From assembly GCF_001690595.1 (NCBI RefSeq), contig NZ_LZHH01000122.1, forward strand, positions 1 to 64,000: a stretch of DNA of 64,000 nucleotides, written 5' to 3'. Source of the stretch: Gilliamella sp. Choc5-1. GTDB lineage: Bacteria > Pseudomonadota > Gammaproteobacteria > Enterobacterales > Orbaceae. The number at the start of each line of letters is the position of its first letter. Positions within the stretch are counted from its first letter, which is position 1. The notes beneath the pieces were generated by a model. That model saw only the letters and a program-made list of their open reading frames with translations, searched no databases and was not told where the DNA came from. The translations under genes and the position numbers were made by a program. Positions 40,913 to 48,679 of the stretch are shown here, one piece after another.

Positions 40913-41000
40913 GGAAGTGTGGCTGAGCGGTTGAAAGCACCGGTCTTGAAAACCGGCGAGGGGCGACCCTCCCAGAGTTCGAATCTCTGCGCTTCCGCCA
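40913..41000 (+). tRNA. serT: tRNA-Ser (anticodon UGA)
   Basis: An 88-base serine tRNA with encoded CCA. The acceptor stem pairs GGAAGTG with CGCTTCC; the anticodon stem-loop is CCGGT-CTTGAAA-ACCGG with anticodon TGA at 40947-40949. A long variable arm (GAGGGGCGACCCTC region) and the T-loop GTTCGAATC are present, as expected for class II tRNA-Ser. The first and last stretches match E. coli serT closely. It borders the accessory island. Confidence 0.97.
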
Positions 41001-41076
41001 TCTTCCTACAAAGATCATTTAAAAACCAAATCGTACTATTCTATTTTTAACTATCCCCTAAATAATACGACCCGAA

Positions 41077-41120
41077 AGTAGAAAATTCTCTATGATAAAT
41101 GTAAAAGAGGATTTAAACAT
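41077..41120 (+). repeat. 44-base dispersed repeat, copy 2
   Basis: Starts AGTAGAAAATTCTCTATGAT and ends ATTTAAACAT, differing from the copy at 33021-33064 at about seven of 44 positions. Here the sequence continues into a short decayed reading frame (about 41092-41185), possibly the first codons of an unidentified mobile-element gene. Confidence 0.5.
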
Positions 41121-41197
41121 TTTTATTCGCTATAGCATCAAGAAACACAGGCTTTCCAGACCGATAGCTCAGTTAAAAATAATCTAGCGATACAACA

Positions 41198-41345
41198 TGT
41201 AGGAAAACATCGAGTTGTTTACATTTCATGATTAAATAATTCTTAGAACGGGCATAACCCGTTTTTCCCAAAATGGCTTAATATTTGTTTTCAATTCTTT
41301 AAATTGTTGAATATTTGCGATAATGCCAAACCTTAATTCAAATTT
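41198..41345 (-). mobile_element. IS481-type right-end remnant
   Basis: Begins with TGTAGGAAAACATCGAG (41198 onward), matching the presumed terminal repeat at 41466. On the minus strand the sequence ahead of it (KPFWEK reading) aligns base by base with the 3' end of the better preserved transposase remnant next door, with scattered substitutions and gaps. It is an older, degraded copy of the same element. Confidence 0.65.
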
Positions 41346-41465
41346 TGTCTCAATATTATTATTTTTTTAATCTCCAGACGGTATAGACTCCTGAATATTT
41401 TTTACAAAAATATTTACCTGAAAAAGCAAATAGTTGAGTAAATAGCCAATAGTACAGCTTACGTA

Positions 41466-41995
41466 TGTAGGAAAACGCCGAGTTGTTTACACTTCATGGT
41501 TAAAATAATCCTCTAAAAACTCATAAGGCGTTTTTCCAAAAATCGCTTTATGTGGTTTAACAGTATTATAAAAATTAATAAAGCGTTTCAGTTTTTGTTT
41601 TCTATCTTTTGAATCGTTAAATATATGCTGATTATGTACATAGCAATTCAAAGTTCATATCACTCTTTCGGCTTTCCCATTCGTTTGTGGGCAGGTGAGC
41701 TTGGTGAATTTTTGATTAATACGATGGCTATGGCACGTTTTAACAAATAGGTGTTCACTGGTGCCTTGATATTCACGTCCATTATCGGAATAAATACATG
41801 TAGTGGTATAAGGACACTGGGCTAACACATCGTTTTGTAAAAATTGTGCTGCACTAAATTGGGATTTATCAGGGTAAATACCGGCATAAAGCTCACATGA
41901 AAAATCATCAATGCCAATAAATAAATTATCACTTATCAAATAGCCCTGTTTGCAAAGCAACAATTCCATTCTTGTTTTTGAACGATAGGCTATTT
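41466..41995 (-). pseudogene. Truncated IS481-type transposase with internal stop
   Basis: The minus-strand reading shows an rve integrase core (FIGIDDFSCELYAGIYPDKS, then IYSDNGREYQGT and QTNGKAERVI), typical of IS481-family transposases. A TGA at 41657-41655 interrupts it, most simply an Arg CGA to TGA change. The same frame continues to KPHKAIFGKTPYEFLEDYF and a TAA at 41489. The helix-turn-helix N terminus is missing, and coding similarity fades near 41995. The right end TGTAGGAAAACGCCGAG (41466 onward) is probably the terminal inverted repeat; the left end is lost. It cannot encode an active transposase. Confidence 0.85.
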
Positions 41996-42293
41996 CTCTT
42001 ATTTACACTTTGTTGAAACTAGTCAGCTTTGAAAGGATTTTAGCACTATTTTATCTAAAGCATGTCTTTTTTTGTGTTTCTTTATTTCAGTATTAATTAT
42101 ATTGAAATGCTGATATTCTCACTTTTTCATTCTTAATAAATTTTATTAAAAATCAACATAATACATGTTATGTTTTATTGTTATTTTGGAAATAAAAAAA
42201 TTTTTAATTATTTTTTTAAATGGTCATAACCTGTCCATAACATCCATTAAATTATCTCTGAATATTTATTATATCAATATTAAGGAGAGAAAA

Positions 42294-43043
42294 ATGGCTA
42301 TTTACCGTTCTGACACAGATCTTGCTTTTTTAAAACACTGTAGTAATGACGATTTAGAATTGTTGGTTTCTATTTTAACCGTTGATCCTACTGATAATAA
42401 ACCTCGATATACAGAAGAATTAACAGGATGTGAGATGTATAAAAGATATTATCCCAATCATAACCGATATTGGGAAAGTATTGCTGCTGAGCTACAAACC
42501 TATGGAGCTAATACATTTGTCACAAAACTATTTAGAGGGGGGAAAGGTGTTTCTTATCGCGAGATTTTAATTGATGTTTGTAAAAAGAAAAAAGTGAATT
42601 TTAATGAAAATTCTTCAATAGAAGTTATTGAAATGAATTTGCTTTTAAAAATGCTAGAAGAGTCATTAAAAGAAATGACAACAGAACAACTTAATCAGGT
42701 ATCAAAAGATATGCAAATGGATTTAATGAATCCCACTCCTGAGTTAATTTTGATGTCAATTCAATCAGCTATTAATCTTTCAGGTTTTGCTGCCTATACT
42801 TTTGCTACTCGCACTCTTGCTATGGTACTAAGTCAACTTGGTATGAAAGTTCCTTTTGTTGTTTATACTTCCTTAACCACAGCGATGAGTTTTTTAGCAG
42901 GTCCAATAGGTTGGGGAATAACTGCATCTTGGCTAGCAAGTGATTTTGCTTCTCCTGCTTTTAGGGTCACAGTTCCTGCATGTGTAATTGTCGCATATAT
43001 GAGACAAAAGTATCTAAATAAGGAAATTATCAATAAGAATTGA
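42294..43043 (+). CDS. YaaW family protein (DUF3944-type)
   Basis: A 249-residue protein whose N terminus (DLAFLKHCSNDDLELLV), central part (YWESIAAELQTYGANTFVTKLFRGG, YREILIDVCKK) and C terminus (AFRVTVPACVIVAYMRQ) follow E. coli YaaW (UPF0174). A glycine- and alanine-rich hydrophobic stretch at about residues 165-225 may associate with membranes. The ATG at 42294 has AAGGAGAG; a reading from 42165 would add 43 residues without support. Function unknown. First gene of the accessory cassette, followed closely by a regulator gene. Confidence 0.8.
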   Translation: MAIYRSDTDLAFLKHCSNDDLELLVSILTVDPTDNKPRYTEELTGCEMYKRYYPNHNRYWESIAAELQTYGANTFVTKLFRGGKGVSYREILIDVCKKKKVNFNENSSIEVIEMNLLLKMLEESLKEMTTEQLNQVSKDMQMDLMNPTPELILMSIQSAINLSGFAAYTFATRTLAMVLSQLGMKVPFVVYTSLTTAMSFLAGPIGWGITASWLASDFASPAFRVTVPACVIVAYMRQKYLNKEIINKN

Positions 43044-43066
43044 GGCACAAATTTAGGGAATATAAC

Positions 43067-43772
43067 ATGTCTGAACATGATCCATTATGTATGAGAATTT
43101 ATACGATATTAGTGCGTTTATTTCTTGGGGGAAATACTTTCAGTAACAGATTTAGCTCATGAATTTAACGTTTCTAAACGAACGATAAGTAGAGATTTCA
43201 ATAATCGCATAAAGATGATTCCTGATATAGAAATTGAAGATGTTAAAAAAGGATATTTTAAATTATCTAAGTATTCTGAAGGTTCATTAAAAACTTATAG
43301 AGACATATTACATTTTAGTCGAATAATTGATATTGATAAATTATTCCCTAAACATGCTTTTGATCATAAGTTTATTGATATTCTACTTTCAAATAAAAAT
43401 CATTCACCATGTATTATTTATACTGATTCGTTAGATGAACAACCAAGTATGTATGCTCCTTTTCTTACCATTGTTCGATCTATCATTGATAGATCGTTAA
43501 TTACAATAAAAATGAAGAATGATGTATGTAATAACTTTGCTCCTTATAAACTCATTCATTTTAAGGGGCATTGGTATCTAGTAGGAGAATTGGAGAAACA
43601 TATTTTTGTTATAGCGTATGACGTTATTGAGCATGTAAAAGAAATTAAAACTTTTTTTAAGTTTGATTTGAATATTTCTGAAACAATTCAGGAGGATGCT
43701 TTTATACAATCACTTCCTCATTTTAATTATACGGCTAAGATTTTTCACAAAATTAACAAACATAACATTTAA
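43067..43772 (+). pseudogene. WYL-domain transcriptional regulator with +1 frameshift
   Basis: The ATG at 43067 (AGGGA upstream) opens MSEHDPLCMRIYTILVRLFLG, the usual start of HTH-WYL regulators, but this frame stops at about 43160. The rest of the protein continues in another frame: LSVTDLAHEFNVSKRTISRDF is the helix-turn-helix and YKLIHFKGHWYLVGELEKHIF the WYL ligand-binding domain. Deleting one G from the GGGGG run at 43127-43131 joins the frames exactly. Alternatively TTG at 43125 could start a shorter product without the first part. It may be a recent mutation, a slippage site or a sequencing error. Probably the regulator of the surrounding cassette. Confidence 0.8.
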
Positions 43773-43783
43773 AGGAAATAAAA

Positions 43784-43993
43784 ATGTCTATTTTTAGAAT
43801 TATTAGTATTACCTCTGGACTTATATTAACCGTTTCTTCTATTTATGAAGCTCAAAAAGTTGTAGGGAAAAAATGCAATGAATATGCATTATCAACAAAC
43901 CAAAATATAGCGGCTAGAGTAATAACTAGTTTTGTTGTATCGGCTGCTATTGGTGGCACAATTAGTAACGTTATTAAATCTATCTATAAATAA
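43784..43993 (+). CDS. Small putative membrane protein
   Basis: Not recognised. The 69-residue product has two hydrophobic segments (about residues 4-20, IISITSGLILTVSSIY, and 45-64, VITSFVVSAAIGGTISNVI) separated by a polar stretch with one cysteine. AAAGGAAAT stands ahead of the ATG. It starts 11 bases after the WYL regulator gene, so it is likely co-transcribed. Role unknown. Confidence 0.6.
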   Translation: MSIFRIISITSGLILTVSSIYEAQKVVGKKCNEYALSTNQNIAARVITSFVVSAAIGGTISNVIKSIYK

Positions 43994-44008
43994 AATGAAA
44001 AGAAAACA

Positions 44009-44338
44009 ATGATGAAAAAGATATTATTACTGCTAATATTAGTTGGAAGTACATTCAATTCTTTTGCTGTTCAATTAAAAGTGAATGTTCAAAACTACTA
44101 CAATAGCTTAGCTGGAATGTATAGCCAACATGTTTATATTACCTCTATGGAAAATTCGGTTGCAATAAACGGCGTAACAATCAATAAAGGAAATTGTAGA
44201 ATAGGTACGTCACCTAGAGAGTATAGAGTTACACTAAAATACGGGCAACGTGTACGGGTAACACCAATTATTGGATGTTCAGTTCTTGAAGTTAAAGTTG
44301 CAACAAATAAAGGTACGAAAACCTATTCGTTTAAATAA
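44009..44338 (+). CDS. Small secreted protein of unknown function
   Basis: A 109-residue product starting with a clear Sec signal peptide (MMKKILLLLILVGSTFNSFA, cleavage before VQLKV). The mature part of about 89 residues is basic, beta-rich in character and has two cysteines (GNCRIG and IIGCSV) that could form a disulfide. The start may be the second ATG at 44012. It follows the small membrane protein by 15 bases. No family recognised; a periplasmic or exported protein is inferred. Confidence 0.65.
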   Translation: MMKKILLLLILVGSTFNSFAVQLKVNVQNYYNSLAGMYSQHVYITSMENSVAINGVTINKGNCRIGTSPREYRVTLKYGQRVRVTPIIGCSVLEVKVATNKGTKTYSFK

Positions 44339-44406
44339 ATACTTTTAATGTTGATCCTGTAAATACACAAATTTATTTACAGGGTCGATTCTGATACGCT
44401 GTTTAT

Positions 44407-44760
44407 CTAAACAAATAAAAGCTGCTCCATTTTGTCAAAAAGTTTCAGGAACGCACCACGTTTATGTAAAAAAAATAAAAAAATCACTATGTTACTCATG
44501 AATAAATATTCTCTAATTTGCCGTTTAGTTTGATTTTTAAGTAAAGGTAAACCTTTAGTATCAACCTGCAGTATTTCGCTCAGAAAGGTTTTGTTATCGC
44601 CTTTAGCTTACCGTCTTAATTTATTTTCAATAGATTTTTCGAATTTAACCAGATAGTTAATACCCTAACTGATGGTTTTATAAAATTCATTTTTACTACT
44701 TAAAAAGACAAAAACTCTAATCGGTCTTTATTTAGTACGCTATAAATGGTTGGGAAACCA
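44407..44760 (-). pseudogene. Decayed coding remnant, family unknown
   Basis: On the minus strand an open stretch of about 66 codons runs to a TAG at 44409, including FLSEILQVDTKGLPLLKNQT and KRQIREYLF, without a start. Further upstream, in another frame, FPTIYSVLNKDRLEFLSF looks protein-like before a stop. This pattern suggests a gene broken by several frameshifts and stops. I do not recognise the family. Confidence 0.4.
44429..44472 (+). repeat. Interspersed intergenic repeat, copy D (diverged)
   Basis: TTTTGTCAAAAAGTTTCAGG matches the left half of copies A-C; the right half (ACGCACCACGTTTATG) is more diverged but keeps the spacing. It overlaps the end of the decayed coding remnant. Confidence 0.5.
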
Positions 44761-45000
44761 TAACGCGCCTAGCCAAATTAGTAACGGTTATTTTCTTTAT
44801 GATATCAGCGCTCTATCGTTTATTTGTGATAGAGCGTTAATTTTGTTTTTTTATGAATATTTATTACAGCCATTTCTCAAATTACTGTAAACAACACGAG
44901 GAATTTTTATATATTCCCTCTGCTATACTTTATTATAGACTTTGTTTATTTTGGTAATAAAATCAATGCATTATAAATAATTAATTAACAACCTATTATT

Positions 45001-45040
45001 TTGTGAGATTTTGTGGTAAAAAGTGGGAGTAAGTGGTGAA
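45001..45040 (+). promoter_or_regulatory. MraZ-type direct repeats upstream of mraZ
   Basis: TTGTGGTAAA, AAGTGGGAGT and AAGTGGTGAA follow one another at exact 10-base spacing (45011-45040), with TTGTGAGATT (45001-45010) as a possible fourth. This is the pattern of MraZ operators (TGGGN repeats spaced by five bases) that autoregulate the dcw promoter. They end 73 bases before mraZ. Confidence 0.75.
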
Positions 45041-45113
45041 AATGAACTTTTAATTAACATTTTGATTTTTTTAATTAAAAAATGACAAAAAATTTATAAA
45101 TAACAATTCTTTT

Positions 45114-45560
45114 ATGTTTAGTGGTGCAATTTCAATCAATTTAGATAATAAAGGGCGGTTAGCTATTCCTACTCGCTACCGTGAATCTTTATCTGAAGGT
45201 ATGGTTTGCACAATTGGTTTATACCATCCTTGCTTAACTCTCTACTCTTTATCTGAATGGAAATGTATAGAGCAGCAACTTGCGACATTATCAACGATTG
45301 TAGAAGCTGAACGTAGAATTAAGAGACTATTATTGGGTTATGCAACTGAGTGTTTAATGGATAATTCAGGTCGAATTTTATTACCACCTACGTTACGTAC
45401 TTATGCTAAATTAGAAAAAAATACAATGTTTGTTGGTCAATCTAATAAATTCGAAATTTGGGATGAGGTAATTTGGTATCAACAAATTAAAGACGATATT
45501 GCCGCATTACCAACGGATATTGAAAACTTATCAGATAATTTAAAAAATTTAACTATTTAA
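45114..45560 (+). CDS. mraZ: Transcriptional regulator MraZ
   Basis: DNA-binding autorepressor at the head of the division and cell-wall (dcw) cluster. The 148-residue product (E. coli 152) has two AbrB/MraZ half-domains, each with a DxxxR motif: [10 protein letters not shown] near the N terminus and [10 protein letters not shown] at about residues 82-91. The ribosome site is weak. Followed 13 bases later by rsmH. Confidence 0.95.
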   Translation: MFSGAISINLDNKGRLAIPTRYRESLSEGMVCTIGLYHPCLTLYSLSEWKCIEQQLATLSTIVEAERRIKRLLLGYATECLMDNSGRILLPPTLRTYAKLEKNTMFVGQSNKFEIWDEVIWYQQIKDDIAALPTDIENLSDNLKNLTI

Positions 45561-45573
45561 TAAGAGTAAAAGA

Positions 45574-46512
45574 TTGATGGATTACCAACACAAAACGGTT
45601 TTATTAAACGAAGCTGTAAACGCACTAAATATAAAAAAAGATGGCATTTATGTTGATGGTACCTTTGGGCGAGGCGGTCATTCTCGTTTAATACTTGAAC
45701 AACTTGGTCCACAAGGTCGATTAATTGCGATTGATCGTGATGAGCGTGCTGAGCAAGTTGCTTTACAAATAACAGATCCTCGATTTACTTTTATTAGGGG
45801 CGAATTTTCAAATATTTACCAATATATTAATAATTTTGAACTATTAGGTAAGATTGATGGACTTTTGTTAGATCTTGGTGTTTCATCCCCACAACTTGAT
45901 GATCCTGAAAGAGGGTTTTCTTTTATGCGAGATGGACCGCTTGATATGCGCATGAATAACCATAAAGGTTTAACAGCAAGCGAATGGTTACTTAGCAGTG
46001 ATGAAGATGATATTTCATGGGTGTTAAAAACATTTGGTGAAGAAAAATTTGCCAAACGTATTGCTCGATCGATCGTGGAGCAAAATAAAGTTTCGCCAAT
46101 CACCCGTACTTTAGAGTTGGCTAATTTAATTGAAAGAGCAACACCAAGAAAAGATAAAAATAAGCACCCTGCTACACGTAGTTTTCAGGCTATTCGTATT
46201 TATATTAATAGCGAATTGGAAGAAGTTGAGCAAGCACTAAATAGTAGTTTATCCGTACTTGCAGGTCAAGGAAGATTAGCGGTTATCAGCTTTCATTCAC
46301 TAGAAGATAGAATTGTAAAGCAATTTATTGGTAAGCATAGTAAAGGTCCTAATTTACCTGCTCGATTACCACTAACAGAGCAGCAAATTAAACAATATGG
46401 TAGTGCTAAATTAAAATCTATTAGTAAAATCAAGCCAAATACTATTGAAATCAAAAATAACCCGCGCTCTCGAAGTGCAATATTAAGGGTAGCAGAAAGG
46501 AAAAATGAATAG
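45574..46512 (+). CDS. rsmH: 16S rRNA (cytosine(1402)-N(4))-methyltransferase
   Basis: Methylates N4 of C1402 in the 16S rRNA decoding centre. The 312-residue product (E. coli 313) has [10 protein letters not shown], the SAM-binding [29 protein letters not shown] and [15 protein letters not shown]. Its 3' end overlaps ftsL by eight bases. Confidence 0.97.
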   Translation: MMDYQHKTVLLNEAVNALNIKKDGIYVDGTFGRGGHSRLILEQLGPQGRLIAIDRDERAEQVALQITDPRFTFIRGEFSNIYQYINNFELLGKIDGLLLDLGVSSPQLDDPERGFSFMRDGPLDMRMNNHKGLTASEWLLSSDEDDISWVLKTFGEEKFAKRIARSIVEQNKVSPITRTLELANLIERATPRKDKNKHPATRSFQAIRIYINSELEEVEQALNSSLSVLAGQGRLAVISFHSLEDRIVKQFIGKHSKGPNLPARLPLTEQQIKQYGSAKLKSISKIKPNTIEIKNNPRSRSAILRVAERKNE

Positions 46513-46888
46513 CAACCAATACAATGATAATTTTCAAAATAACACCTATATTGATAAAGAGATTCAAAAAAGACCAAATAGAAGTTTATGTGGCTTAATT
46601 ATTAGTGATTTATTTGGTCATCAAAAACTTTCATTATTATTACTTGTAATGATAGTTATTTCAGCTGGTGCGGTATTAATAACAACTCAGCAGGTTCGTA
46701 AGCAGTTATTTGAGCGTGAGCAACTTTTATTAGAACAAGATGTATTAGAAAGCGAATGGCGGAATCTAGTTATTGAAGAAAATGTCCTAGCTGATCCTAA
46801 AAGAGTAGAAGAAAGAGCAAAGAATCAATTAGGCATGTCTTATGTAACGCCACAAAATGAAACAGTTGTTGTGATAAAGAGTAAATAA
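46505..46888 (+). CDS. ftsL: Cell division protein FtsL
   Basis: Bitopic inner-membrane protein of the FtsQLB complex. The 127-residue product (E. coli 121) has a cytoplasmic N terminus, one membrane segment ([19 protein letters not shown], about residues 42-60), then a coiled coil ([21 protein letters not shown]) and the motif [14 protein letters not shown]. It overlaps rsmH by eight bases and ftsI by one (TAATG). Confidence 0.95.
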   Translation: MNSNQYNDNFQNNTYIDKEIQKRPNRSLCGLIISDLFGHQKLSLLLLVMIVISAGAVLITTQQVRKQLFEREQLLLEQDVLESEWRNLVIEENVLADPKRVEERAKNQLGMSYVTPQNETVVVIKSK

Positions 46889-48669
46889 TGAAATCTGTCA
46901 CTAAACATAAGAAAAACAAAATAAAAAAGGCTACCAAAACAACTAAAGCCAATAAGTTGAATAACAGTAAAAAGCAATTTTTTACACCCAATCGTTTTTA
47001 TATTATATATGGTTTAATTATTTTTGCGATTATTTGTCTTATTGTTCGAATGGCACTGTTACAAATTATTGAGCCTGACAAACTTATTGCTGAAGGTAAT
47101 AAACGTTCACTTCGTCATCAGGAAATGGATGCTCCAAGAGCAATGATTACTGATCGTAATGGGCGTGCGTTAGCCGTAAGTGTGCCAATGTTTGACGTTT
47201 GGGCAGATCCCAAAATTGTTGTACAAAAAGGTGGAGTTAAAGCGGATGATATTAGATGGCAAGGATTAGCTCAAACGTTAAATATTCCAATGTCAACGCT
47301 AGAACAAAAATTAAACAACCCATCAATGAGATTTGTTTATTTATCTAAGCAAGTAACGCCAACAATATCTGATTATTTAAAAAAACTAAAATTGCCAGGG
47401 ATATCCTTTGCGAAAACATCTAAACGTTATTATCCAGCAGCAGAAAATATAGCCCAATTAATTGGGCTCACAGATATTGATGAAAATGGTACTGAAAAAG
47501 GTTCTGAAGGTATTGAAAAAAGTTTTAATAAATGGTTAATAGGTGAATCGGGGCAAAGAGTTGTAAGACGTGATCGAGTAGGTCGTGTAATTGAGGAATT
47601 GCAACGTACGGAAAGCGAAAAGGCATCAGACTTAACATTAAGTATAGACGAGCGTTTACAATCGCTAGTGTATAGTGAACTTAATCAAGCTGTTGAATTT
47701 AATAAAGCAGACAGTGGAACAGCTGTATTGATTGATGTACATACTGGTGAGATTTTAGCGATGGCAACTAGTCCATCTTATAATCCTAATAATCGTTCAT
47801 CAATTGATTATAATTTATTGAGAAATAGAGCAGTTACTGATGCGTTTGAACCAGGCTCTACGGTTAAACCGCTAGTTGTAATGGCTGCTTTAGAAAAAAA
47901 AATTGCTAACTTAAATACTATTATCGATACTAGACCGTTTTATGTTAATCGCTATGAAATTAAAGATGTGTCATATCAAAAAACATTAAATTTGGCTGGT
48001 ATCTTAGAAAAATCAAGTAATGTTGGCGTAAGTAAGCTCGCTTTGCAAATGCAGCAGGGTGATCTGGTAGAATTCTATAGCCGGTTTGGATTGGGGCAAC
48101 CAATAGGGCTTGGTCTAGGTGGGGAAGTGAGCGGTTCTATTGCAGCAGATAGAACCAGAAAATGGGCGGATATTGAACGAGCAACATTTGCGTTTGGATA
48201 TGGATTAAGTGTGACTCCATTACAATTGGCAAGAGCTTATGCGACCATTGGTAGTTATGGTATATATCGGCCTGTTTCTATTTTAAAAGTCAACAAACCT
48301 GTTAAAGGTGAACGTGTGGTTTCAGAAAAAGTAGCTAAAACAGTTGTGCAATTGATGGAAGCGGTAGCTGTAACAGGGGGGGGTACCAAAGCATCAGTTC
48401 CTGGGTATAGCGTAGGTGTTAAAACAGGAACAGCTAAAAAATTAGCTGGTGGCAGATATGTTAACCAATATTTAGCGTATACCGCAGGTATTGCACCAGC
48501 AACAGGACCAAAATACTCCCTTGTAGTTGTGATTGATAATCCTAAAGCGGGTCAATATTATGGTGGTTCGGTTTCAGCCCCCGTCTTTAGCCGTATTATG
48601 GGCGGAGTATTAAGAACAATGAATGTAAAACCCGATCGTCAAGTTGATGGTCAAATGATTATTTATTAA
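46888..48669 (+). CDS. ftsI: Peptidoglycan transpeptidase FtsI (PBP3)
   Basis: Septal cross-linking enzyme and beta-lactam target. The 593-residue product (E. coli 588) has an N-terminal basic tail and membrane anchor (FYIIYGLIIFAIICLIVRMAL), a pedestal domain, and a transpeptidase domain with SxxK in FEPGSTVKP, SSN in EKSSNVG and KTG in VGVKTGTAKK. An eight-G run (48376-48383) encodes a Gly-Gly-Gly stretch just before the KTG motif. It is coupled to ftsL. Confidence 0.97.
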   Translation: MKSVTKHKKNKIKKATKTTKANKLNNSKKQFFTPNRFYIIYGLIIFAIICLIVRMALLQIIEPDKLIAEGNKRSLRHQEMDAPRAMITDRNGRALAVSVPMFDVWADPKIVVQKGGVKADDIRWQGLAQTLNIPMSTLEQKLNNPSMRFVYLSKQVTPTISDYLKKLKLPGISFAKTSKRYYPAAENIAQLIGLTDIDENGTEKGSEGIEKSFNKWLIGESGQRVVRRDRVGRVIEELQRTESEKASDLTLSIDERLQSLVYSELNQAVEFNKADSGTAVLIDVHTGEILAMATSPSYNPNNRSSIDYNLLRNRAVTDAFEPGSTVKPLVVMAALEKKIANLNTIIDTRPFYVNRYEIKDVSYQKTLNLAGILEKSSNVGVSKLALQMQQGDLVEFYSRFGLGQPIGLGLGGEVSGSIAADRTRKWADIERATFAFGYGLSVTPLQLARAYATIGSYGIYRPVSILKVNKPVKGERVVSEKVAKTVVQLMEAVAVTGGGTKASVPGYSVGVKTGTAKKLAGGRYVNQYLAYTAGIAPATGPKYSLVVVIDNPKAGQYYGGSVSAPVFSRIMGGVLRTMNVKPDRQVDGQMIIY

Positions 48670-48679
48670 TAGGTAGGAA

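Larger units (their letters stand above)
41001..42293. mobile_element. IS-remnant region downstream of serT
   Basis: About 1.3 kb without an intact gene. It contains two truncated copies of the right end of an IS481-type element (41198-41345 and 41466-41995), a diverged copy of a 44-base repeat also found near lolA (41077-41120) and a short match to the interspersed repeat core around 41138-41160. No complete element and no target-site duplication is visible. Confidence 0.75.
44339..45113. other. Spacer with decayed coding remnant upstream of mraZ
   Basis: A 775-base region between the accessory cassette and mraZ. It holds a diverged repeat copy (44429-44472), a decayed minus-strand coding remnant (about 44407-44760) and the MraZ-type repeats (45001-45040). 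No intact gene is supported. Confidence 0.65.

Noticed and set aside
41138-41160. A fifth full copy of the interspersed repeat
   Set aside because: Only about 17 bases of the core match (reverse orientation) and the flanks do not, so it was not listed as a copy.
41655-41969. An intact 104-residue transposase gene
   Set aside because: The frame continues with homologous sequence after the stop and lacks the N-terminal DNA-binding part, so it is a fragment of a pseudogene.
42165-42293. A 43-residue N-terminal extension of the YaaW-like protein
   Set aside because: It has no ribosome site and no family match, whereas the ATG at 42294 follows AAGGAGAG.
40975-45113. A phage-type attachment repeat of the tRNA-Ser 3' end at the far side of the island
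   Set aside because: I searched by eye for the tRNA 3' end (GAGTTCGAATCTCTGCGCTT) between 41001 and 45113 and found no second copy.
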